From positions 310,001-374,000 of the forward strand of contig CM019066.1 of NCBI GenBank assembly GCA_009667805.1: a stretch of DNA of 64,000 bases, in the 5' to 3' direction. Positions 1-9,621 of the stretch are shown here, piece after piece. Numbering within the stretch: the first letter of the stretch is position 1; each line of letters opens with the position of its first letter. The notes below the pieces were generated by a model. The model saw nothing but the letters and a program-made list of their open reading frames with translations, did no database searches and was not told the origin of the DNA. A program made the translations under genes and the position numbers. This stretch comes from Leptobrachium leishanense. Its lineage: Eukaryota; Chordata; Amphibia; Anura; Megophryidae.

Positions 1-325
1 GATGTCCAGCTAAGACGGATGGGGGCTGCGGCTTATACGGAGGGCATTGCTAACATTACATGGTGACCTCATCTTTCACACAATACCTCCCGATATCTAT
101 AGAGGAGTATTGATCTGGGTGTTCGGGGTTCTCGGTTACTTTTACATAAACTATCTGAATCAAGACCGAATCCATTGATCCCTCCTGCGGCCAGGAGGGA
201 ACTAGGGTGGGCCATTCTATTGTACACAATGCACGCAATTTCTCCTTAATTTAACCCCATACTGCTGTGCTGAATACAAAACATTAAAATTACGTAGCAT
301 ATATTCCAATGGAGTCTCTCCAGAC
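1..325. other. unassigned flank
   Basis: I recognise no gene or repeat family here. Short frames on both strands lack a domain pattern. The last eight bases (CTCCAGAC, 318-325) sit directly before a hAT-type terminus and would be the left copy of its target duplication, but I found no matching right copy. Confidence 0.3.
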
Positions 326-608
326 TAGGGATGAGCTGTTCGGTTTAATCGGTTCGGAGTTCGCATCGAACATAGCCTGTTCGCATGTTCGCGAACTATG
401 AACATTTCCGCGTGTTCGCCCACAATACACGACAATGGACCACAATGCACTTTTCCACTGGCCTGAAGCTTGTAATTGGCTACAGCCTTGCACCTGACCA
501 CAGGTCAGGTGCAAGACAGGTTCAAGACTATGCCAATCACGGCTCAGAGTCGTGATTGGGCAAATTTTGCCCAATCATGGGCTCACAGAGCTAAGTCCCG
601 CAGCACAC

Positions 609-616
609 TATATAAG
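609..616 (+). promoter_or_regulatory. TATA box of the hAT element
   Basis: TATATAAG lies about 280 bases inside the hAT 5' terminus and upstream of the minisatellite. The spacing fits a core promoter for the transposase transcript. This is inferred from motif and position only. Confidence 0.4.
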
Positions 617-699
617 GTTTCACAGAGCGCTTCAGCACGCGTTTGAGAGGAGATTTGAGAGGAGATTGTTGTTGTGTTAGTATGTGTTCTCACTTCCAG

Positions 700-1605
700 T
701 CTGCCACCAGCTACTGGGGGGTCTCATTTCTACAAAATATCTGGGACTTGTTCTAATCTGTGTGTTCTCACTGCCACCCAGTATTTTGGGGGTCAGTAAT
801 TGCTACAAAATATTTGTGAATTGAGGTGATCTGTGTCTTGTCACAGCCAGTGCCACCCAGTATTTTGAGGATCAGTAATTTATAAAACATATTTAGGAAT
901 TGAGGTGATCTGTGTCTTGTCACTGCCACGCAGTATTTTGGGGGTCAGTAATTTCTAATTAATATTTGTGAATTGAGGTGATCTGTATCTTGTCACTGCC
1001 ACGCAGTATTTTGGGGGTCAGTAATTTCTACAAAATATTTGTGAATTGAGGTGATCTGTATCTTGTCACTGCCACCCAGTATTTTGGGGGACAGTAATTT
1101 CTACAAAATATTTGAGAATTGAGGTAATCTTTGTTTTGTCACGGCCACCAGCAACTATTTTGGGGGTCAGTAATTTCTACAAAATATTTGGGAATTGAGG
1201 TGATCTGTGTCTTGTTACTGCCACGCAGTATTTTGGGGGTCAGTAATTTCTACAAAATATTTGTGAATTGAGGTGATCTGTGTCTTGTCACTGCCAGTGC
1301 CATGCAGTATTTTGGGGGGACAGTAATTTCTACAAAATATTTGGGAATTGAGGTGATCTGTGTCTTGTCACTGCCACTCAGTATTTTGGGGGTCAGTAAT
1401 TTCTACAAAATAATTGTGAATTGAGGTGATCTGTGTCTTGTCACTGCCATGCAGTAATTTGGGGGTCAGTCATTTCTACAAAATATTTGGGAATTGAGGT
1501 GATCTGTGTCTTGTCACTGCCAGTGCCACGCAGTATTTTGGAGGTCAGTCATTTCTACAAAATATTTGTGAATTCAGGTGATCTGTGTCTTGTTGTCACA
1601 GTATC
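700..1605 (+). repeat. 73-bp minisatellite in hAT leader
   Basis: About twelve imperfect copies of a 73-76 bp unit. Each has a CAGTATTTTGGGGGTCAG core, then a run reading TTTCTACAAAATATTTG, then AATTGAGGTGATCTGTG and TTGTCACTGCCA. Copies begin near 777, 850, 931, 1003, 1076, 1226, 1302, 1378, 1451 and 1530. The array lies between the TATA box and the presumed coding part of the element. Reading frames through it are chance. Confidence 0.9.
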
Positions 1606-1658
1606 TGGAGGAGACTGGACCTCAGGATGCGGAGATTGGAAGTCAGAGGGAAAGGCAA

Positions 1659-2238
1659 TGTAGGACAGGATATTCGAGGATAGAATGGTCGAGTGCGGAA
1701 GCCAATGGTCAGGATACTAGAAGGTAGAATGGTCGGGTGCGGAAGCCAATGGTCAGAATACCAGAAGGTAGAATGGTCAGGTGCGGAAGCCAATGGTCGG
1801 TAAACGAGTATACACATAGAAGGGAACTATATAAGAGCCAGAAAACACTCAACTATCCAGCAAGGGATAAGTATACAGACTGAGCATTTATAGGGATGTC
1901 AGTGCTCTGGGGCTGCCCTCTAACAACAGGTGTTTTACTTGTGTCTGGGATGGATTTGGTGTCTGCACCTTGAAAGTCAGATCCTGACCGCACGCGCGCG
2001 CCTACCAGCAAGCTCCGCCCCTGACAGGCCGCGAGAGATGCCAGAGCCCGTTGTGACCGCCGAGTCCGCGCGACGAGCCGAGCATCCTGGCTCCCTCTAC
2101 CCGCCAGACAACGCGGAGGCAACCCGCAAGGCCCAGGAGGGTCTCCTAAGGCGGCCTGATCCCGAGCCAGGGCCATGAGGCCACGCCGAGCACCTGCAGC
2201 CGCCCGCAATGCAGTCTGGTGAGTGGGATGCCGTGACA
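1659..2238 (-). mobile_element. Gypsy LTR (3' LTR of minus-strand element)
   Basis: On the minus strand the LTR starts TGTCACGGCATCC at 2238, directly after a G-rich tract (polypurine tract) that follows the pol frame. The equivalent Gypsy LTR at 19209 starts TGTCAAGATATG after the same kind of tract. The far end is set at a TG/CA boundary at 1659. That end is a candidate, because no second LTR or target duplication was found. A 44-bp triplicate lies inside (1667-1798). Confidence 0.6.
1667..1798 (-). repeat. three 44-bp tandem units in Gypsy LTR
   Basis: Three consecutive 44-bp units share AGAATGGTC and TGCGGAAGCCAATGGTC. Read on the minus strand they contain GACCATTCTACC and CATTGGCTTCCGC. 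These resemble CCATTCTGTG and CATTGGCGAACG in the 36-bp array of the other Gypsy LTR (19465-19783). Confidence 0.9.
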
Positions 2239-3636
2239 GAACCCCCCAAGATGCAACCCCCGGATGCGTCGAGGACCCGGCTTGGCAGGGAAGGAGTCAT
2301 GAAACAACCGAACAAGACGGGGGGCGTGGACCCCCGAAGAGGGTTCCCAGGAGTCCTCCTCAGCTCCGTAACTCCTCCAGTGGACGAGATATTCGAGCAC
2401 CCCACGACGCCAACGAGAGTCGAAGATAGCCTCAACCACATATTCCTCGGCACCATCAACAAGAACAGGAGGAGGGGGTGTGATCGACCTGCCAGGAAAA
2501 GGGTTAGCGTAGTAGGGTTTAAGGAGGGAGACGTGAACCACAGGAAGAAACGAATATCGAGGTGGAAGACGAAGGCGAACAGCTACAGTATTGACATGTT
2601 TCTCAACAATAAACGGGCCTATATAACGGGGTCCTAACTTCCGCGAGGGACAGGAGACTTGAAGAAAATGAGTGGACAACCATACTTTTTGGCCAGGGAT
2701 GTATAATGAGGAGGTAGAACGAGATCGATCTGCATGTCGATTGTACCTGTTCTGGGAATGTTGTAGTGCGTCTTGATCTTTAGCTAGGCTGTCTGTTAGA
2801 AGACGGAGGCGTGCGGCAGCACCGGGAACAGAGACGCAGGATGGTAATCCTGGTAACATGGCCGGATGGTAGCCATAGGTGAGAAAAAATGGGGAAAAAG
2901 TGGTTGATTCGTGTGTATGTGAGTTGTAGGCAAATTCTGCTATTGGGAGTAATTCCATCCAGTTATTCTGCTGATAGGATGAATAACAGCGTAAATAGGT
3001 TTCGAGTGTTTGGTTGGTTTGTTCTGTTTGTCCATTAGACTGTGGATGGTGAGAAGTGGATAGATTGACTGCTATTTTAAGCGAGGAACAAAAAGCCTTC
3101 CAAAAATGTGACGTGAATTGGGTACCCCTATCGGTGACTATGGAAGAAGGTATACCATGTAAACGAAACACTTGAGCTATGAATAGTGTTGCGGTCTCTT
3201 TGGCTGTGGGAATTCTCAGAGATGGAATGAAATGAGCTAGTTTAGTTAGACGATCCACTATTACCATGATGCAGGTATGTCCATTAGAGGAAGGGAGATC
3301 CACAATAAAGTCCATTGTGATGTGTGACCAGGGTGTCTCAGGTACCGGGAGAGGTTGCAACAGCCCTACGGGTTTCTGTGGGATGGTCTTTATTCTAGCA
3401 AAAACGTCACATGATTTCACATAGTCCCGAACATCCCGTGACAGTGAGGGCCACCAAAAATGACGAGATATTAACTTCCACGTTTTTGTTTTTCCTGCGT
3501 GACCAGCTAAGGGGGAATCATGACATTGTTGCATTATCTGAAGTCGCTTCTCTTTTGCTACCAGGATACAGTTCTTGGATATTGCAGCTGACGTATGAGA
3601 TGGGGATCCAGTCTGTGCCTGTGCAAGATCGTTCAA
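2146..3636 (-). pseudogene. chromodomain Gypsy integrase, 5'-truncated pol
   Basis: This 496-residue frame is the integrase end of a Ty3/Gypsy chromovirus pol polyprotein, which joins element cDNA to chromosomal DNA. The zinc-binding part has His at 39 and 46 and Cys at 76, but the fourth ligand is Phe79 instead of Cys. The catalytic triad looks intact: Asp109 (TMDFIVD), Asp169 (VTDRGTQF) and Glu205 (SNGQTEQ). A GPF-like segment (LGPRYIGPF) and a chromodomain (EYVVEAIFDSRW, LEYLVHWRSYG) follow. The frame runs through the polypurine tract into the LTR. Upstream protease, reverse transcriptase and RNase H are missing, and an LTR-like insertion lies at 3707-4316. It cannot be an autonomous copy. 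Confidence 0.9.
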
Positions 3637-3706
3637 TAAACAGGAAGTGACAGAGAGGAAATGATGTGGCTGGAGAATGGTCTCCTCTATCTTTTCCTTT
3701 CTGGAG

Positions 3707-4316
3707 TGTTCAGAACATTGGTTCGCGTGAATGTAGATAGCAAATATTAGCTCAAATTAGGATTTAGCTTGCATAGATTCTTTGGAATGTTTTAAACTAA
3801 CAGGCAGAGCAATTAAGTTAACAAGATCCGGGCAGATGCTGAGACGGACTGACAGGATGAGAAAGTGGTTACATCAAGGTCAGAGAGCTAGGGCCTTAAG
3901 GCCCCGTCTGGTTTCACATCTTTCTTATCTAGAATATACAATAAACAAGTCCTAGGGAGGTAGGCATAAGCAGGATCCAAAAGAGTGTTAAATTCTCAAT
4001 TGTCAAAATACCGTGAAAGCTGCCAATTTATGACCAATGTGTGGAATGTCTTTGTATTCAGTTAAGGGAGGTACAGACCCATGTGGGGTTGGATAGTGTC
4101 ACCATGGGGTGGGTTGATTGGGATATACCTAATTATTCGAGGTATAAAACACTATGTCTGTATGTAAGAGGTACTCAGTCTTAGCGATTCAATCCTGGCT
4201 GAGTGGTGACGGCACAATAAAGTTTGCCTTTCCTGAAGAGACTCGTGTGTGTCCAGTCAGTCTTTGTCCGTGCTGGCCCGGTCTTCTCCCGAAAGAGCCA
4301 GGTGGATTCCGGTAAC
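3707..4316 (+). mobile_element. probable solo LTR, retroviral type
   Basis: The stretch has the order of an LTR: a TATA-like GGTATAAAACAC at about 4140, a polyadenylation signal CAATAAAG at about 4213, a GT-rich tail and a TG...CA frame (TGTTCAG to GGTAACA). It lies just upstream of the minus-strand Gypsy integrase frame. Ends are tentative, since the flanking 4-5 bases do not form a clean duplication. It may belong to an endogenous retrovirus, but no internal genes are attached. Confidence 0.4.
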
Positions 4317-5548
4317 AGTGGGTGAATGAAACTTATAAGGGAATATATCTCCCGCCACTTTGAGTTTGGAAGGAGTTCCATTGGAGGAAGGTGTGGACAT
4401 TTTGGTGAGGTAGCGACGTTTAGTGCTGTAAGGATCCCCAGAAACTCCTGAGTGAAGGAGCGCAACATCTGCCAGTTTGAACTGAGATAACTGCATATGA
4501 GGCAAGTGGCAGTTGGAACAGATTTATTTTCAGGTGGTGCGGGGGAGTATGACTCCTTAGCATCTGAGCGTGTTAATAACTAATGCGCTGATAGTCATTT
4601 CGAAAAATCCTTTCTTAGTGAACACCTAGAAGCCGAGAGGAACACATGTGCCGAATTTCAAGTTTGTAGGCTTTACGGTTCTGAAGATATCGTGATCTCA
4701 CGCGAGTGGCATTTCGCTTTTATATATGTATTGTCACAATATCATTAATATTATTATATAAATAAAACAAAGGATTTGTTAATAATATTATTATAATGCT
4801 ACTATTAATCACAATACAAATAATAGCTGCATTATTTTTATTATTATTCTTTATTTATAAAGCGCCAGCATATTCCGCAGCGCTGCATTAGTATTGTATA
4901 ATAATAACTAAGGCAGAGGTAAATGAAAATCAAGCAGAAACCAGTGTTCAGAATTATTGTCTTTATTGTTGTTCATTACATTAAAGTACTTGTAACGGTA
5001 ACATTAAAGTTGATTTCAATGAAAAAAAAAAACTTTGAGTGAGTGGAGGTCACATGGGTGAGTGGAAGTTACATGTTTCCTTTCCAGAGTGGAGCTTCAG
5101 TCTGCAGCCAGATCCCCTTGTGATATTCTGGGAAGCAGCAATACCTTTCTATTTGGAAACAATTTTACAATAAGTTCTATATTTAAGGATGTTTAAAGAG
5201 ATTGAGCACCTTGGGAATTCAAAAGAATTAGAAGTGCACTGAATTTGCCAGAGATATGGTATGTGCTGAAGGAGCAATAGCTGAGATGGCCGCCATCTTG
5301 TATACCAGCAGCTATCTCAACGAACAGTAGTTTTTTCCCCTTTGCATCCCGGTTTTAGCGAGGGCAACATTATAGTGCCCTTAGTCTCACCACAGTGAAA
5401 TACAGATTGCAGAACATGTACCACCTTAGTAGAACTGTTTTAAACAGTATTTCCTTGGTCACAGTTCTTTGAATAATCCTTCAGGGTCATTAATAATATT
5501 TATATCATAATTATATAATTACTGAATAATCTACTTTTAAAATATATA
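4317..5548. other. unassigned AT-rich interval
   Basis: Short minus-strand frames at 4181-4505 may be Gypsy remnants, but I cannot assign a domain. The rest is AT-rich and holds a retroposon tail at 4826-4893 and a CpG-poor stretch up to the Tc1 insertion. I see no gene. Confidence 0.3.
4826..4893 (+). repeat. short retroposon-tail repeat
   Basis: The string TTATTATTATTCTTTATTTA followed by TAAAGCGCC and CCGCAGCGCTG recurs, in shorter form, inside the Gypsy integrase at 50445-50479. A related AAGCGCC motif occurs near 57096. It is an interspersed repeat of unknown class. Confidence 0.6.
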
Positions 5549-7197
5549 CAGTCAGGTCCAGTAATATTGGGACATCGACACAATTCTAACATCTTTGGCT
5601 CTATACACCACCACAATGGAGTTGGAATGAAACAAACACAATGTGCTTTAACTGCAGACTGTCAGCTTTAATTTGAGGGTATGTACATCCAACTCAGGTG
5701 AACAGTGTAGGACTTACAGCAGTTTGCAGATGTGCCTCCCTTTTGTTAAGGGACCAAAGGTAACGGGACAATTGGCATCTCAGCTGTTCCATGGCCAGGT
5801 GTGTGATATTCCCTCATTACCCCAATTACAATGTGCAGATAAAAGGCACAGAGTTAATTTCAAGTGTGCTATTTACATTTGGAATCTGTTGCTGTCAACT
5901 CTCAAGATGAGATCCAAATAGCTATCACTATCAGTGAAGCAAGCCATCATTAGGCTGAAGAAACAAAACAAACCCATCAGAGAGATAGCAAGAACATTAG
6001 GCATGGCCAAAACAACTGTTTGGAACATTCTCAAAAAGAAGGAATGCACCGGTGAGCTCAGCGACACCAAAAGACCCGGGAGACCACGGAAAACAACTGT
6101 GGTGGATGTCCGAAGAATTCTTTGCCTGGTGAAGAAAACACCCTTCACAACAGTTGGCCATATCAATAACACTCTCCAGGAGGTAGGTGTATGTGTGTCA
6201 AAGTCAACAATCAAGAGAAGACTTCACCAGAGTGAATACAGAGGGTTCACCACAAGATGTAAACCATTGGTGAACCTCAAAAACAGGAAGGCCAGATTAG
6301 AGTTTGCCAAACAACACCTAACAAAGCCTTCACAGTTCTGTAACAAGATCCTATGGACAGATGAGACCAAGATCAACTTGTGCCAGAGTGATGTGAAGAG
6401 AAGAGTATGGAGAAGGAAAGGAACTGCTCATGATCCTAAGCATACCACCTCATCAGTGAAGCATGGTGGTGATAGCGACATGGCGTGGGCATGTATGGCT
6501 GCCAATGGAACTGGTTCTCTTGTATTTATTGATGATGTGACTGCTGACAAAAGCAGCAGGATGAATTCTGAAGTGTTTCGGGCAATATTATCTACTCACA
6601 TTCAGCCAAATGCTGCAGAACTCATTGGACAGCGCTTCACAGTGCAGATGGGCAATGACCCAAAGCATACTGCAAAAGCAACCAAAGAGTTTTTGAAGGG
6701 ACAGCAGTGGAATGTTATGCAATGGCCAAGTCAATCACCTGACCTGAATCCCATTGAGCATGCATTTCACTTGCTGAAGACAAAACTGAAGGGAAAATGC
6801 CCCAAGAACAAGCAGGAACTGAGGACGGTTGCAGTAGAGGCCTGGCAGAGCATCACCAGAGATGAAATCCAGCATCTGGTGATGTCTATGCGTTCCAGAC
6901 TTCAGGCTGTGATTGACTGCAAAGGATTTGCAACCAAGTATTAAGAAGGGAAAGTTTGATTTATGATTATTATTCTGTCCCATTACTTTTGGTCCCTTAA
7001 CAAGTGAGAGGCACATCTGCAAACTGCTGTAAGTCCTACACCGTTCACCTGAGTTGGATGTACATACCCTCAAATTAAAGCTGACAGTCTGCAGTTAAAG
7101 CACATTGTGTTTGTTTCATTCCAACTCCATTGTGGTGGTGTATAGAGCCAAAGATGTTAGAATTGTATCGATGTCCAAATATTTCTGGACCTGACTG
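5549..7197 (+). mobile_element. Tc1-like transposon, boundary-complete
   Basis: Both termini read CAGTCAGGTCCAG inward and are flanked by TA (5547-5548 and 7198-7199), the Tc1/mariner target duplication. Inverted repeats are about 220 bp (5549-5770 and 6975-7197), with an inner GGGACCAAA copy resembling the outer GGGACAT, an IR/DR-like layout. A single transposase frame occupies the middle. At 1,649 bp the length is normal for Tc1 elements. The ends look mobilisable, but the transposase carries disabling changes. Confidence 0.95.
5907..6944 (+). pseudogene. Tc1-like transposase, catalytic Asp replaced
   Basis: Tc1-family transposases cut and paste the element at TA sites. The natural start appears to be ATG at 5907, but the fifth codon is TAG (5919-5921); the frame is then open to 6944. 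Numbering from the alternative GTG at 5934: a paired helix-turn-helix DNA-binding region with a GRPR-type hook at about 49-52, and the DDE domain with Asp143 (WTDETK) and Glu275 (SPDLNPIE). The second catalytic Asp, expected in DNDPKH 34 residues before the Glu, is Gly240 (MGNDPKH). The C-terminal part is full length. The protein should be inactive. Element and termini are otherwise well preserved, suggesting a fairly young copy. Confidence 0.93.
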
Positions 7198-7225
7198 TAT
7201 GTGCCCTATAAAACCTTATTATATG

Positions 7226-7900
7226 TGTCATGGAACTGACGTAGCGCTCCCTGCGTCAAACCCCAAGACTTTTATTTCCATGGCGAAAACCCCAAAAGAC
7301 ATAGACCGCTGCTTTGGGGAAGACCTTATGCTCAGTTATATTGTGTGGTTTTAAATGTATTGTCAATTGCTCATTTTTAGTTTTAAATAGACTTATATTT
7401 CTTTAGTTAAATGTGGTTTTTAAAAACACTACCCGCCACTAGAGTCAAATGCTTTCCTTCCTATAGAATGTACAATAGGTTTGTGTAACTTGTGGATTAT
7501 GCAAAGGTGCTTTCTCTTTGTTTATCTGTTATCAGTTTACCTGTGCTGAAAGGCTGGGAGTCACATTGTCTCAGCCACCCACTATCTGATTCCCTTTACA
7601 ATGGGTTATGTAAATCACTGTATGTGGTCACTGTGAGGTCAAGACTGCATACAACCAGTGGACCCAAGTGAAGACTGCAGGCTTCTTTCAGGTCCTCTCA
7701 ATGGTCTTGGAAACCAACCAATCAGAACCTGGGCTATGGCTAGCCACTGTGCAGAATTCACTCCAGGGGTCTGGGGGCGGGCATGGGAGAGAACAATGGG
7801 ACTGTACCATATAAAAGGACCGTGTATGTTCTGCTTTTGATTATTAAAGATCCTGTGATGAACATACAGCCTTCCTGGTGTCTGTCTCAACTACGCTACA
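7226..7900 (+). mobile_element. LTR of the Gmr1-related family, solo or truncated
   Basis: The start TGTCATGGAACTGACGTAGC and the following ~120 bases match, on the opposite strand, the LTR ends at 34453, 37947 and 39767. The interior diverges but contains a TATA box (7810-7817) and an ATTAAAG signal near 7845. The right end is set at a CTACA boundary and is approximate. No gag or pol frame is recognisable next to it. Confidence 0.65.
7810..7817 (+). promoter_or_regulatory. TATA box in LTR
   Basis: TATAAAAG precedes a likely ATTAAAG polyadenylation signal by about 30 bases, which fits an LTR with a short R region. Supported by motif and LTR context only. Confidence 0.45.
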
Positions 7901-8221
7901 GCTATAATCCCTCTCAGAAGGCAGAGACCGGCCTTCTGGAGATTCCTAACGGCTCCAGGGCAGAGGAACAGAAGCAGGCAGGTCGAGGCGCTGAGGACAG
8001 CGCTCCCAGTAGCCGGGCTGACCGCAACGAAGGGGTGTCTGGAGAGCAAGGACAGATGGAAGGGAACGGTTCAATCACAATATGGACGTGATGCGCAAGG
8101 TACTTTAAATTGAGTCATTTTGTTCCACTGAGAAAAACAAAAACAGAACCTTAGTCTGATTGGCTTCACATGCTTTCTGTAATAATTTTCACATTATGAA
8201 GCAGAATCATTTTATTCATAA
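7901..8221. other. unassigned sequence after LTR
   Basis: A 102-codon frame (7783-8091) reads out of the LTR with a Gln/Glu/Gly-rich tail and no recognised domain. It could be leader or gag remnant. The interval ends at the Helitron insertion point. Confidence 0.25.
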
Positions 8222-8234
8222 CTAGTTGTAAAGC

Positions 8235-8249
8235 CTGCCCAGAGGGCAG
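8235..8249 (-). other. Helitron 3' terminal hairpin
   Basis: CTGCCC and GGGCAG form a 6-bp stem around a 3-base loop, nine bases from the CTAG terminus. In Helitrons this hairpin marks the end of rolling-circle transfer. A near-identical hairpin is at 40774-40790. Confidence 0.85.
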
Positions 8250-8251
8250 TC

Positions 8252-9396
8252 TATTGTGGATATACTGCCCCTGCTCATGTATACTGCCCCAGCTCGTGGA
8301 TATACTGCCCCAGCTCGTGGATATTGCCCCAGCACGTGGATACTGCCCCAGCACGTGGATATTGCCCCAGCACGTGGATATTGCCCCAGCACGTGGATAT
8401 TGCCCCAGCTCGTGGATATTGCCCCAGCACGTGGATACTGCCCCAGCACGTGGATATTGCCCCAGCACGTGGATACTGCCCCAGCTCGTGGATACTGCCC
8501 CAGCACGTGGATACTGCCCCAGAACGTGGATACTGCCCCAGCACGTGGATACTGCCCCAGCACGTGGATATTGCCCCAGCACGTGGATATTGCCCCAGCA
8601 CGTGGATATTGCCGCAGCACGTGGATACTGCCCCAGCTCGTGGATACTGCCCTAGCACGTGGATATTGCCCCAGCACGTGGATATTGCCCCAGCTCGTGG
8701 ATACTGCCCCAGCACGTGGATACTGCCCTAGCACGTGGATATTGCCCCAGCACGTGGATGGATACTGCCCCAGCACGTGGATACTGCCCAGCACGTGGAT
8801 ACTGCCCCAGCTCCTGGATATTGCCCCAGCACGTGGATACTGCCCCAGCACGTGGATATTGACCCAGCACGTGGATATTGCCCCAGCACGTGGATATTGC
8901 CCCAGCACGTGGATACTGCCCCAGCACGTGGATACTGCCCCAGCACGTGGATACTGCCCCAGCACGTGGATATTGCCCCAGCTCGTGGATACTGCCCCAG
9001 CACGTGGATACTGCCCAGCACATGGATATTGCCCCAGCACGTGGATACTGCCCCAGCACGTGGATACTGCCCCAGCTCGTGGATACTGCCCCAGCACGTG
9101 GATGGATACTGCCCCAGCACGTGGATACTGCCCCAGCACGTGGATATTGACCCAGCACGTGGATACTGCCCCAGCTCGTGGATACTGCCCAGCACGTGGA
9201 TATTGCCCCAGCACGTGGATACTGCCCCAGCACGTGGATACTGCCCCAGCACGTGGATACTGCCCCAGCACGTGGATATCGCCCCAGCACGTGGATACTG
9301 CCCAGCACGTGGATATCGCCCCAGCACGTGGATATGGCCCCCCCGCTCGTGGATATGGCCCCCCCGCTCGTGGATATGGCCCCCCCGCTCGTGGAT
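8252..9396. repeat. 19-bp minisatellite (about 60 copies)
   Basis: Tandem copies of GTGGATACTGCCCCAGCAC with C/T and A/T variants (GGATATTG, CAGCTCG). Occasional one- or four-base indels keep several frames open on both strands. Those frames encode short Pro/Ala/Arg or Gly/Gln repeats and are chance. Toward 9340-9396 the unit changes to three ~21-bp copies with a GGCCCCCCCGCTC core. Confidence 0.97.
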
Positions 9397-9621
9397 ATAC
9401 TCACCTACATCGGCCTTAGCTCCTCCAGCGATGGCGGTCCCGCGTCCCGCTTCAAGCGTCCTCTCTCGCTCCGTTGGTCGCCGGGATGACGTCACGAAAG
9501 CCTTTGACCCCCGGGGTCAAAGGCTTTCGTGACGTCATTCCGGCGAACAACGGAGCGAGAGAGGACGCTGGAAGCGGGACCGCCATCGCTGGAGGAGCTA
9601 AGGGCCGATGTAGGTGAGTAT
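9397..9621. repeat. 225-bp foldback with CRE-like core
   Basis: The arms read ATACTCACCTACATCGGCC at the left and GGCCGATGTAGGTGAGTAT at the right, so the unit folds back over almost its full length. Near the centre (CTTTGACCCCCGGGGTCAAAG) each arm carries TGACGTCA, the CREB/ATF consensus. The same core recurs at about 10385-10437 and 42293-42345. Confidence 0.9.

Larger units (their letters stand above)
326..1605 (+). mobile_element. hAT transposon, 5' end with promoter and minisatellite
   Basis: The sequence starts with TAGGGATGAGCTGTTCGG, the same terminus as at 31446, whose partner end at 40475 reads GCTCATCCCTA. Both starts are followed by GTTCG-rich sub-terminal repeats. An internal TATA box at 609-616 and a 73-bp tandem array follow, then a short stretch resembling the start of an exon before a Gypsy LTR takes over near 1659. 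The region is the left end of an autonomous hAT family; the family link comes from shared termini and from the 8-bp duplication seen on the other copy. The right end of this particular copy is not identified with confidence. Confidence 0.65.

Noticed and set aside
4181..4505. Minus-strand frames possibly from Gypsy pol
   Set aside because: No pol motif could be recognised and part of the interval overlaps an LTR-like insertion, so no domain was assigned.
8252..9396. CRISPR-like regular repeats
   Set aside because: Units are contiguous 19-bp tandem copies without unique spacers, in a eukaryotic transposon setting.
8166..9532. Long frames of 100-390 codons on both strands
   Set aside because: They read through a 19-bp minisatellite in several frames at once, giving simple repeats and no domain.
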